The notes under the pieces were generated by a model. That model saw only the letters and a list, made by a program, of their open reading frames with translations, had not been told where the DNA came from and ran no database searches. Positions 1 to 10,800 of a stretch of 64,000 nucleotides of DNA are shown here, one piece after another. Each line of letters begins with the position of its first letter. Position 1 is the first letter of the stretch. Made by a program: the position numbers and the translations under genes. The DNA comes from Lytechinus pictus (taxonomy: Eukaryota; Echinodermata; Echinoidea; Temnopleuroida; Toxopneustidae): NCBI RefSeq assembly GCF_037042905.1, contig NC_087254.1:22680603-22744602 (forward strand), given 5' to 3'.

Positions 1-1950
1 TAGCGAGTGTGTTTAAATAGCTCATCTTGTTGGACATACGATACTGAACTTACGTCTGGCAATTCGCAAAATTGTACACATAGCCAAAAGATCGTGCTAG
101 TATACTGTATTGTACACTCTTCCCAGCATTGAGCATGTTCAGTTAAATATAAATACACTACGACAATCAGTATTGCATTTTCGATATAAAGCACCATCCA
201 TGATCCATGAAATTAATGAGAAAATTAGAAATATTGGAAGAGATTAGTAACATGTAAAATATCATCTGAATGGGCTTTAAAATGAGAATGACTTCAGCAC
301 TTACCATTAAATTTCCAAATTACACAGCTCAGACAGTGATGGTGCATGCAGAGAACAATACGTATATCATGTATATCACATTATCTCAGTTCAATCAGTC
401 TGTGCATGGCGGTGAAATGATTGAAGCGTGAAGATCGGATCGGGTCACATGTGAGCCAAAGGCATATCAGGGGATTGGGGGTGCATTTTCTCCCTTTCTC
501 TCGTATTGTCTGAAGATATATGTGAGAGTGTGTGTATATTCGTCTCATTTTTTCAGTGCTAACTTTTGAAATCAGTACAACTTACCAGTTCTGATCCAGA
601 AAATACAGGAAAAGGGAGAATACGAATATGAACAATCACCGATTTTTTAAATGTATATTTTTTTAACCTTCACAAGAAATGTTAAAGGAAAAAAAAAGGT
701 CCCTACGGACCGTGAATTGAATTTTGCTATTCTGCAGTTTATTGCTACATATATTTATTTATTTATTTATATAGTTATTTATTTAACATATAGTTATTTA
801 TAATATACTTATTTTTCTTATATATTTTCCTTTATGTTAATGTTTATTATGCAATATAACTTATATCATTCATTGGCATATTAAGGGTTCACATGCCGAC
901 GGGCAATAGGGGGAATAGGGGGGGGGGGAGACTTCTGCAAACACATATATGCCACCTACGCCACTCTGTCCGTCCTCTTCATTCCACAAGTATATTCATA
1001 TTTTTAAGATCAAAATAATAATAGCTTTAATGAGATATGCGTTATGTGTCAAGTTTGCCGGCAGCATTAATTAGCGGTGATTCGTGAGATTTTTGCCCGG
1101 GATCTTTCAAGGGGGCAGACGACCCTCTCCCATACACTGCTGTACAAAATTTGCAAATCGAGAGGGACACGTACGCACCGGCACCCCTCCCCCGCCAATT
1201 GTCGGCAGGGATGATTTAAAAAAAATATTATTCATGCCGGTGGGGTATAATCTTAATTGTGCTTTATACTCTACAACTAGAATATATCTTTCCCTCTCTC
1301 TCTTTTCTACCCACCTCAGTTTTCCCTTTATAGTTACATTTTGACCGTTCTATATAGATATGAAATTTTCTTTTCATACATATAACCAGATCCAGTTTGT
1401 GCCTTTAAATTCAACTTACATCACACATGAAAATTTCATAATTATCATACAATAAATGTATCCTGATGTAACTTTATAACTAGGCCAGGTACGAGGTCAC
1501 GCAAACATTAGTCTTAGCCACGGGCCCCTGCTGTTTGCATTGAATCTACTAAACCTCTACTGCCTGTATGCAGTGTGTGTCTACACGTACACGGAAGTAA
1601 TGGCATTGTCAATGAAATTAATGAAATGTGTATTTGAAAAGAGAGAGGGTGTGAAAGAGAGAGAGAAAGAGGGGGAGAGAGGGGGAGGAGAGGGGGTAAA
1701 TGGGAGAGGAGAGGGGAGGAGAGAGTCCGCAGAGCCCGAGTGAGGGTGGCGGCCGAGCCGATTGAGAGGTAAATCACTCAAGGTGCACGATTTGGTGTGT
1801 CGCGTAGCGCGGGCCGGCGGGGGGGGGGGGGGGGGAGTGCGTGTGTGGGTGTGTGTGTGTAATGTATGTATAAAGGAGCAAGAACCTCCTACCCCATCCC
1901 TACTAGTAAACGTCGTCGGGATTTTTTTTCTTTTTAGCCACGACGTTAAA
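1..1950. other. Left-end spacer, no gene recognised
   Basis: No reading frame here resembles a known protein. The stretch is AT-rich with simple tracts: TTTA-type repeats near 755-800, a GA-rich tract near 1635-1735 and a run of G at about 1819-1835. Short open frames over the GA tract are composition artefacts. Confidence 0.6.
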
Positions 1951-2251
1951 GGTAAATTGCCAATTGCCAAGTCTAATGCCATTCCGTACATCAACATTTC
2001 GTCTAACAACCGTTTGGTCCAATAGCCATTTGGTCTAATCATATCACTTCGTCTAATAAACAGTTCGTCTATCACCATTTCGTCTCATAACCAGTTGGTC
2101 TAATACCCATTTTATTTGCATTATTAGACGAAATGGTGAGTTTGCGAATGGCAATTAGACCATGTGCAAATCGGAGGAAAATGTGGTAGACCAATTGATA
2201 GTAAACGAGTTGGCAATTGGACGTATTGACATTAGACCAAATGAAAATAAA
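1951..2251. repeat. Palindromic short-motif repeat, copy 1
   Basis: The left half is a loose tandem series of about 15-17 bp phrases such as ATTTCGTCTAACAACC and GTTTGGTCCAATAGCC. The right half carries the same phrases in reverse complement (GACGAAATGG, CAATTAGACCA). The ends are inverted: GGTAAATTGCCAATTG on the left and CAATTGG...CATTAGACCA on the right. A second copy with the same layout lies at 62333-62716 inside an RPSA intron, so this is a dispersed mobile or satellite-like family. No coding capacity. Confidence 0.7.
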
Positions 2252-3758
2252 TCACTCAATCCTACGGTTAAAGATCCATTGAGATAGCAGTCCCGTCTGC
2301 AGTGCAAACCTTTCACTCGAAGGGTCTGAATGTGTAGCCTAATAATGCCGTTTGAACTGACGGCCAACTCAATCGTTGAAACGACAAGTTTTTTAGTTGC
2401 TAGTCGTTGCATGGAGACCCACTTGTTGGTCAAAGTTTCAATCAGGGTCTGTTCCTGCAGACTAAGTCCCAACTTCAATAGTATAAACAGATAAAAATCC
2501 CTACACCTCTCCACTACCCATCTCCCCCTCTCTTTCTTTCTCTCTCCCTCGTTCTATCTCTCTCCCTCCTTATCTCCTCTTCTCTCTCTTTCAATCTTTA
2601 TCTATATCAGCATTTTTTTTCTGTTCATGGGTATGTTTTTTTGTCATGAAAGACAAGGTAAAATAGAAAGAATAGATCTTAAACACCAAATTACAATTTG
2701 AAATTATTGCACATTGTTATTCGTCAATCACTGCTGTATATCACACTTGTACATGTACTTGTTTATTATGTAATTAGCTCTACAATCATGACAAGCAGTG
2801 ATTCGTAGTGGATCCCCTCATTTCCATACATATTTAAAAATTATTTTGTACAAGCTTTTGGTATAACTTCATTTTTAATTATATTTGATGTATATTTGTG
2901 ATTGAAATGAAATAAATATATTTGATCCTGATTCTTTAATCCTAAAAGAATGTATACATTCGTTGCTTACCATTAGGAAAATAAACCATTAAATATTCCT
3001 TATTTTGTCTAAACTTTGTTAAATCAGATTATAAAAGCATACAAGCGTTTTAAATGCGTTTGCTTTGCTGCAGATGAAATTAAGTAACTGTAATTGCGAC
3101 TCCGAGATTTATAAGATCTATTACTATTAGAAGTAATATTCTATTAATAATGATTGACATAAAATTTACATTATTTTGAAATTTAGGAAGAGAGCAAAGC
3201 GAGCGAGGTAGATGTTTTAAAGTAATCATCTGCTTGATATTCAAGAAAAGTCAACAAAAATCTTATTTTCAAAAAAATCCTCGTGAATTTCATTAGCTAC
3301 TCAGCATTCTCTGAAATCATTATTTTCCTGGAATTTCCTGAATGCTGGATGTGTGGATATGGTTGCGTTTTTATATACATGTAGAATAGAAAAGAATATA
3401 ATATTAATGAATTTGATTTTTCAAACAAATTAAATTGCGACTCAAAGGCCGAATTACATATTCCTACACAATAAAATATAATAATACATGGAAATCACAA
3501 AAACACAACATAATAACCTTCGGTAACAGGGGTCATACTGATATAAAAATACATGACTCGTGCAATTAGGAAATAAGGGATTCTAGTATGAGTCATCATT
3601 ACAACATTATCATATCAAAAGAGAAAAAGAAGAAGAGGAGGTGGAAGAAGAAGAAGGATAAGGATAAGAAGAAGAAGAAGAAGAAGAAGAAGGGGAGGAG
3701 GAGAAGAGGAAAAAAGAGAAGAGAAATCGTTAAAACCGTAATCCGTCGGTCTTTTTTT
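2252..3758. other. 3' flank of gene A, duplicated beyond gene B
   Basis: No gene is seen. The sequence is paralogous, with many indels, to about 8700-8870 plus 10110-10800, the flank beyond the last exon of gene B. The duplication unit therefore included 3' flanking DNA. A GAAGAAG-rich tract at about 3619-3725 sits just beyond the stop codon of gene A (CTTCTT-rich in its transcript); gene B has an equivalent tract at about 10629-10720. Confidence 0.55.
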
Positions 3759-6455
3759 CTACATCATGTGCTTGTACGTGGTCGAATTGACCCTGGTCAT
3801 CTTGACGATCAGGTAGACGGGGCTGCGGATGATCATAAGAACGGTCTTGACGATGAAGAAGATGAAACAGACTGAGACGAGAATGGCGCTGTAGACAAAC
3901 ACTGGGCTGTTAGTGTCATCACCGTTAGCGACCATGATACCAGCCAATGCCCAGATCAAGGTCGGATACACCATGAAGACGTATCGAGTGTAGGCATCGA
4001 AGACAAACAACTCAAAGACAAAGTAGACGATGACGATAACGGCAAGAGAGGTCAGTGAAACGTAAGTGGCGACGTCGCTGTTTAGAAAGAATGACAGAAC
4101 TATTATTTAAAAACACTATAAATTTAATTTGCCAGAGTTGTTGTGATAGGGGAGTCATTTGCCCATTCAAGTTACACTGATTCTATTAAATAGGGGATTG
4201 ATAGAACGAACTTCGACCGTATACCCAATTGAAGATGTAGATAATAGGAATGGAGAATCTAGCGGGGAGGCACCCATACAGGAGTAAGGTGGAAATTTGA
4301 GGAGTTCAATAATCTGACACATTGGCTACTGATTGCACCCCATTCAAATGTTTCTGGTTCCTTCTTAGACCATTCAATTATACTTTTTTATTATTAAATA
4401 TACTTTTATTCTCCTTTAGGAAAGGTTCCTGCAGCAGAGCTTCGAGAACACCTGTAATTTTAAACATCGTGTAAAATTACAGGAAATTGGTACACTCTAA
4501 AAAACGAAGTGCTAATTCAGCTCTTAAAGAGCGTGTATAGTGACTGCACTTCGGAGTGCTGATTTTTTAGTTCAAATTTGAACGAGAAAATCAGCACTCC
4601 GAAGTGCAGTCACTATACACGCTCCTTAAGAGCTAAATTAGCACTCCAGTTTTTAGAGTGTATATGCTATGTGATATCTTATACATTTCCTGTACTTAAA
4701 CGTGCTTTTCCTTTTTTTTAAATAAGTCTGTTCTGTTACATTGCAGGAAAATCCCTGTTATAACAATTCAAAGAATGACTATGCAATTATTTTAACCGTG
4801 AGGTGAAATATCAGTAGTCTTTAACAAAGAAGTTGTTTCTTTCTATTCCGTTCAGTATTTTTTACAGTGAATATTGTGCCCCTTGAAATTGCACCTGGGG
4901 CACCCTTACCCCCATCCCCCACCCCCTGGATACGCCTCTGAAAACAAATGTTAATGATTGTAATTACCTTGGTAGCATGGCTTCGTATATGAGTGCTACT
5001 GAGAGATTGATGAGGGCTGCAGCTGTAGCCCAGGTAGCATAGATAGCTAGACCGTTATGCACCAAGACTCTATAGGCCCAAAGATCAGATCTAACAACCA
5101 AAAATAAAATAATTGAAAACTGAAATAAAAATGTTTAGTTGAATCGGAAACAAATTTATTTGTGGATAATTTTCATGGGGAGATACATAGCATTTAACAC
5201 GTACATTAGCTAGAATTTAAATGTGCTAAAATAATCGCACTAATATTTCTAAAGATAATGATTACATGAACGTACACCTGATTTTCATTCTTGGGACGAG
5301 AATAGGTAAATGTTTCAAGAACATTATTGAAATGTAGGAGCGAAGAGATCTCATTTTTTAAAAATGTATATGACGATGAAGGTTCCAACTTACACACTTC
5401 AGTTTTGAGATCATTTGAGATAAGGCATGTTTTAAAATTATTGCAGAGGTGGGAATAGCCCATACAATGCTGCCCTCAAATGTTTTTCGGACTTAGTACC
5501 AAGTTCATTTGACATTGTTGAAGAATAATAATCATACGTAACACCTGCCTGTTCCTCACGAAAATACAATATAGAAAAATTATTTGTGGACAATCAAAAG
5601 TTTTAATTTGAACAAGAGTTATGCTCAAACACTACTGAACTGCATAATTCATGTCATTAATTCTAAGAAACGTCAAACCTACTCTGCATATTCTTTGAAA
5701 TCGGTGAGATACTGGTAGACATTGGTCAGGCTGATGTACAACCCTACGTAGAGGGTTAGTGCGATCAGAAAGAGAGCTAACGTAGATCTCGTCAGGTACT
5801 CCCGATCCCACAAGAATAGCCACAGGATGTTGGCAACATTGTTGATTATGAAGCTGTTGAGGAACATGACCGTTGTCGCAGGTGGGTTGCGGTAGACTGG
5901 TCCACGGCTGTTTGATCGACATAAGGTCGTCAGGATATAGATGATCCAGGCAAAGTTCCAGAGGTAGATTAGACCCCATATGCTGAAGGTGTACCCGGCT
6001 GGGGTGACCGGGGTGGGGTACTTGCTCGAGATGGCACTGACAGTGCTCTTAAACCATCCTTTGTAAGGTGAATAACGGAGGGAAATACCGATCAAAATAC
6101 AATTTCATTTGAATTTGTAATAAGAAAATAAAAAAATACTACTTTACTTGCTAGGCCTTAATCAACGACAAGAAAATATATAATGCCAGACATTGTGGTC
6201 GTATTTGCTTCACATGGTATTTTGGATAATTGAAATTCAAGAGCTCATTTACAATTTTCACAAGATCCTATTTGGATTTCAATACTAAAACATTCTCTCC
6301 CTTTTACCCTTTTCTTACATAATAAATTGTCGATTGAACAAAGCCTTACCAATGGACAACGGACTATCAGGTCCAATAGCTGCCTGGTAGTTGACAAACT
6401 GGAGAAACAGGAAAACTGCAAGGGTGCAAAACGATGCTACCACCACGGATTCCAT
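3759..6455 (-). CDS. Gene A: multi-pass TspO-like membrane protein (4 coding exons)
   Basis: Coding exons on the minus strand are 6455-6350 (106 nt), 6058-5683 (376), 5090-4968 (123) and 4077-3759 (319), giving 307 residues. All introns are GT-AG and the phases match. Exon 1 is a hydrophobic N-terminal segment starting MESVVVAS. Exon 2 holds the TPAGYTFSIWGLIY motif (about residues 54-67), GPVYRNPP (88-95) and three membrane spans. Exon 3 has DLWAYRVLVHNGLAIYAT and one span. Exon 4 has three spans and TRYVFMVYP, ending in a short basic tail. About eight spans in all. The motif pattern recalls long bacterial 'tryptophan-rich sensory proteins', distant relatives of the TspO/MBR membrane family; ligand and role are unknown. 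Closest relative in the window is gene B, same strand. The family name is inferred; the gene model is firm. Confidence 0.85.
4493..4660. mobile_element. Palindromic MITE with TA target duplication
   Basis: A 168-bp near-perfect palindrome with ends CACTCTAAAAAAC and GTTTTTAGAGTG (one base differs), flanked by TA on both sides. The arms carry GTATAGTGACTGCACTTCGG and its complement. It lies in the last intron of gene A. TA duplication suggests mobilisation by a Tc1/mariner-type transposase. Confidence 0.8.
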
Positions 6456-6756
6456 CTTCAACTCAACTTGTTAGAAAATGAAAAAGAAAAGTCAAGATCC
6501 TGTACAAGATAATGATAAAAAGAGGGAAAATAATATAAGAAAGAGTATATTCTATAAATTTAGTAAGCCATACTGACACATACTACATCATGTAATAAAT
6601 AATGATGATAATGATTATAATAATAATGTTAACATTAATATTAATGCTGGTCATCATAACGATAATCATAATAATAATAAAAAATAATGAAATAAAAAGA
6701 AAAAATGATAACGTAACTTCTGAAGGTTTCCAAGGCGAAGAAGAATAGTGTAGTAG

Positions 6757-6958
6757 GTTTCACGGTACACCATGTATATTTCTTGGGCAAGTGTTGGTCC
6801 TGAAAAGGACCACCCAATCTCGACGTTTCGACAAGAGTCTTCTTGTCGTCTGCCGTCTTCTGAAGACGACAAGAACACACTTGTCGAAACATCGAGATTG
6901 GAAGGTCCTTTTCAGGACCAACACTTGCCCAAGAAATATGCATGGTGTACTGTGAAAC
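6757..6958. mobile_element. Foldback element with ~95-bp arms
   Basis: The left arm runs GTTTCACGGTACACCATG...CAAGTGTTGGTCC and is matched by its complement on the right, ending GGTGTACTGTGAAAC. The arms meet at about 6850 around TCTTCTTGTCGTC / GACGACAAGA. It sits in the intron between the 5' non-coding exon and coding exon 1 of gene A, so a transcript of A would contain a long hairpin. Overlapping open frames on both strands are shadows of this palindrome. Confidence 0.8.
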
Positions 6959-7546
6959 CTTCTGCACTAAAATTGATAACATAACAACTATAATAATAAT
7001 AATACTGTAATAATTATAGGCCTAATAAGAACAATTAGAATAATAATAACCATCATGAATTTTAAAAAGTGCTAAATTTACAAATAAGTAAAACACATTA
7101 ATACCAGATAATTTTTGTAATGATACCACTTATTTAGGTCTTATTCCCTCCATTATGATTACCGTTTATGATTTTGTGGTAAGAAAACAGCCCCCAAACC
7201 TCTTTATGTTAAGAGGTTTCATAATATGATATAGGTATTGACCTGTATAATACGAATTCGATAGTGTGAAATATTAACGAAATAAACAAGAGCGCATATC
7301 AATTCTGTACGGTGTGTCTTTACGGTTCATTGTTATTGTATTCGGGGTCAATCAATCGAGCGGAGGAAAGAAAACTTCCCTCGTCTATATTTCACATTTA
7401 TTATGTTCCACAGTATGTTGGAATTCACAACAGCCGTAGGCCTATATCATTTGCATCAGTTAGTGATTACTACGTAATTTAATAATATACGACAAGAACT
7501 GGAAAAATAACTTATATACATATATATATATATAAATATATCTTAC

Positions 7547-7640
7547 CTTTTATGCGTGACTCAGGGCAGACAACAGGATTATAGTGCTGTTAATCTTTGA
7601 CTTGGTCTTGAGAGCCTGATTTATTGTTTGCTATGCCAAG
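7547..7640 (-). promoter_or_regulatory. Putative 5' non-coding exon and promoter of gene A
   Basis: On the minus strand a donor (AAAAG|GTAAGATA) ends the exon at 7547. The sequence before it (GGCAGACAACAGGATTA on the plus strand) is conserved in gene B at 17012-17100, also ending at a GTAAGA donor. Conservation between paralogues at matching distance, outside the coding exons, argues for a real first exon. The transcription start is not visible and the upper boundary is approximate. Confidence 0.55.
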
Positions 7641-7664
7641 CACGTGACATTCGATGGAGGTTAT

Positions 7665-7824
7665 ACCTCGGTCACATTTGTTCTACGACGGCCGTACGGC
7701 GAGTCGAAATCAGCCGCTTTATTAATTTTTATTCAAACCCCACTATATGTAGCTGGTACAAAAAAATTAAAACGGCTGTTTTCGACTTGCCGTACGGCCG
7801 CCGTAGAGTAAATGTGACCGAGGT
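7665..7824. mobile_element. Foldback MITE upstream of gene A
   Basis: Inverted ends ACCTCGGTCACATTTG and AAATGTGACCGAGGT enclose further inverted sequence (CGGCCGTACGGCGAGTCGAA against TTCGACTTGCCGTACGGCCG). Length is about 160 bp, just upstream of the putative first exon of gene A. No coding capacity. Confidence 0.75.
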
Positions 7825-8162
7825 ATTACTTATATGACACTCAGGTGTCCGGAGAATCGAAAGAGAGAAATAGAAAATATTGTTTGCATGCAGTGTGCGT
7901 CGAGACGAACACGGAAGAAATGGAATAGTCAACGAAATAATAAATATAAAGAATAACAGTCTTTATCCTCGACTGAATTTATTTGTGTGTTTTTTTATTT
8001 TAACTTTGACAACGCGACTGCTACTTAGCTATGTTCAAGTTTATCATTTCTTCAATTTTTATACGATTTATGATGAATGACATGCTTTGTGATACATTTG
8101 ACGTTATGTTACTTTGTATTTTGTGATCTGAAATAAATACAAAAATAAACATAAATAGTACA

Positions 8163-8312
8163 GGTATCGTGGCCGAGTGGTTTAAGGCGCTTGTTTGGAG
8201 ATCTGAGGATCGGGGGTTCGATTCTCGGTACCGCACTTATGCCCTTGAGCAAGACATTTTATCCACATTGCTCTTTTATCTACATAAAATCAATGAAAAA
8301 TGCTATAAGCAT
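8163..8312 (+). mobile_element. tRNA-derived SINE, plus-oriented copy
   Basis: The head is tRNA-like, with an A box (TGGCCGAGTGG) and a B box (GGTTCGATTC), typical of Leu/Ser-type tRNA-derived SINEs. The body (CTTGAGCAAGACATTTTATC, then ATTGCTCTTTTATC) matches the inverted copy at 8465-8618. The anticodon arm does not fold properly, so this is not a functional tRNA. Confidence 0.75.
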
Positions 8313-8464
8313 TATGAATACCAATGTGTGGATTTTTTTTTTAATACTACAAATTTGAATGAGTTAAAATAAATGAAACTCCTTATATGCCCTTCACTGT
8401 CTCTCTTTCCCTCTCTATCCCTCTCTCTCACACACTTCTTTATTTTTATTTTATTTTTATTTTT

Positions 8465-8618
8465 TAAATGCCTATAGCATTTCGATTTATTTGAAAGCAG
8501 GATAAAAGAGCATTGCACATTTAATGCCTTGCTCACAGGCATAGGTGCCGCGGCCGGGGATCGAACCCCGGACTTTTTATGTATAGCCAGGCGCCTTAGA
8601 CTACTCGGCCACGGCACC
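8465..8618 (-). mobile_element. tRNA-derived SINE, minus-oriented copy
   Basis: The minus strand of 8618-8544 starts GGTGCCGTGGCCGAGTAG and ends with the complementary CGGCACC, with a B box GGTTCGATCC. The acceptor arms pair perfectly but the anticodon arm is abnormal and the T stem has a mismatch. The body after the head matches the SINE at 8163-8312. The two copies face each other and could form a hairpin. Confidence 0.75.
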
Positions 8619-8872
8619 TCCACACATTCAGACGCATGCCCCCACGCACACACGCCTATACACACCCACACACCTATACACACCCACACACTCACTAACT
8701 CACTCTATATATATCATCTTTGTTTTTGTTAGTGGGTATGAATCTTTATGAAAGGACAAAATGAAAGTCGAAAGAAAACCTCTTGAAAAAAAATGTACAA
8801 TTCGAAATTAATGCACATTTTATTCATTAATCTCAGTATCACCATCACGTTTATATAATTACTTGTACATTG

Positions 8873-10112
8873 AATTCCAGTATTTGAATTCCAGTTCATC
8901 GTGGCTTAGCCGTGAACCAGAATAGCCTGGTGGTTGAGTCGCTGCCCGGAAAGCAGTAGATGGCAGGTTCGAATCCCACTGGTTCCAATTTTTTCTGACT
9001 TATGATCTTATGATTTTCATTACAGATCGAGCATACTGATCTTATGATTTTCATTTACAGATCGAGCATACTGATCTGAAACAAATAGGAGTAATGCCGA
9101 AAATTTGTTAACAAATTATAATTTCCTCCTATAAAAGCCTCTTAATTTACTATCTATTGTCCACGGCGGACGGTATTTGAATATTAATGAGTCAGAAAGA
9201 AGAGGATCGAGGGTATTTGAATTCCAGTTCATCGTGGCTTAGCCGTGAACCAGAATAGCCTGGTGGTTGAGTCGCTGCCCGGAAAGCAGTAGATGGCAGG
9301 TTCGAATCCCACTGGTTCCAATTTTTTCTGACTTATGATCTTATGATTTTCATTACAGATCGAGCATACTGATCTTATGATTTTCATTTACAGATCGAGC
9401 ATACTGATCTGAAACAAATAGGAGTAATGCCGAAAATTTGTTAACAAATTATAATTTCCTCCTATAAAAGCCTCTTAATTTACTATCTATTGTCCACGGC
9501 GGACGGTATTTGAATATTAATGAGTCAGAAAGAAGAGGATCGAGGGTATTTGAATTCCAGTTCATCGTGGCTTAGCCGTGAACCAGAATAGCCTGGTGGT
9601 TGAGTCGCTGCCCGGAAAGCAGTAGATGGCAGGTTCGAATCCCACTGGTTCCAATTTTTTCTGACTTATGATCTTATGATTTTCATTACAGATCGAGCAT
9701 ACTGATCTTATGATTTTCATTTACAGATCGAGCATACTGATCTGAAACAAATAGGAGTAATGCCGAAAATTTGTTAACAAATTATAATTTCCTCCTATAA
9801 AAGCCTCTTAATTTACTATCTATTGTCCACGGCGGACGGTATTTGAATATTAATGAGTCAGAAAGAAGAGGATCGAGGGTATTTGAATTCCAGTTCATCG
9901 TGGCTTAGCCGTGAACCAGAATAGCCTGGTGGTTGAGTCGCTGCCCGGAAAGCAGTAGATGGCAGGTTCGAATCCCACTGGTTCCAATTTTTTCTGACTT
10001 ATGATCTTATGATTTTCATTACAGATCGAGCATACTGATCTTATGATTTTCATTTACAGATCGAGCATACTGATCTGAAACAAATAGGAGTAATGCCGAA
10101 AATTTGTTAACA
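8873..10112 (+). repeat. 333-bp tandem array with tRNA-like core inside a 16-bp target duplication
   Basis: Unit starts at 8881, 9214, 9547 and 9880 give an exact 333-bp period. There are three full copies and one partial, virtually identical by eye. Each unit has a tRNA-like segment: A-box-like TAGCCTGGTGG, CTGCCCGGAAAGCAG as an anticodon-like arm with GGA in the loop, and B box GGTTCGAATCC. Its ends GAACCAG and CTGGTTC pair. Each unit also holds an internal near-duplicate built on CTTATGATTTTCAT...ACAGATCGAGCATACTGAT. The whole array is flanked by the 16-bp direct repeat AATTACTTGTACATTG (8857-8872 and 10113-10128), as expected for a LINE-mobilised SINE that then expanded in tandem. The T stem is degenerate, so functional tRNAs are unlikely. 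Confidence 0.85.
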
Positions 10113-10800
10113 AATTACTTGTACATTGGTTGCTTTGATATTCAGAAATTTAAGCATTTCATCTCTTGATATTTATATGTGGTTAAATCGGATTATAAGG
10201 TCATTCATGTACTTTAAGTGGGTTTTCTATGCTGCAATAATATGAGCATTAATTTTGTAATTGTGTAATTTTATTAGAATGATTTCATGAAATATTCCTT
10301 TTTTTTTTTATAAGTAAAATTACAGATTATTGTGGTATATTAATATCTATAATGTGACATAAAAGTGGACATTATTTTGACAGTTAAAATAGAGTGAAGC
10401 GAGCGTGAAGAAAGTTTTATAATCTGCTTGATAATCAAGGAAATTCAACGAAAATCTTCTAAAAATAATCCTTGTGTATTTCATAAAGCACTAAGCATTC
10501 CCAAAATCATCACATTTCCTGAAATAATGAATTATGCAATACCCTAAACATTTCTTGGAAAAATAAAAAATTCCTGAAATTAAACGAATAGTTAGAACAG
10601 TGGAACTAGGGTTGCGTTTGATCTATAACGAAAGTAGAAGTAGAAGAAGAAGAAAGAAGAAGAAGAAGAAAAGGGAAAAAGAAGAGGAAGAAGAAGAAGG
10701 AAAGAAGGAGGAGGAGGATAAAGGAGGATGAAAAGCAGTATAGAAAATAGAGAATATAAAAAGGGAAAAAAGGTCAACAAGTACTCTGTCGGCACTTTTT

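Noticed and set aside
1581-2078. 165-codon minus-strand frame
   Set aside because: Covers a GA tract, a G run and the palindromic repeat; composition-driven, with no protein-like features.
3588-3875. Lys/Arg-rich 95-codon plus-strand frame
   Set aside because: It is the GAAGAAG tract running antisense into exon 4 of gene A.
8544-8618. Functional tRNA gene on the minus strand
   Set aside because: Acceptor arms pair, but the anticodon arm is abnormal, the T stem has a mismatch, and a shared body sequence marks it as a SINE.
8930-8990. Functional Ser-type tRNA genes in the 333-bp array
   Set aside because: A GGA-like anticodon loop is present, but the T stem has mismatches and no long variable arm exists as Ser tRNAs require.
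8881-10112. CRISPR-like array
   Set aside because: 333-bp units without distinct spacers, in a eukaryotic genome; explained by tandem amplification of a SINE-type insertion.
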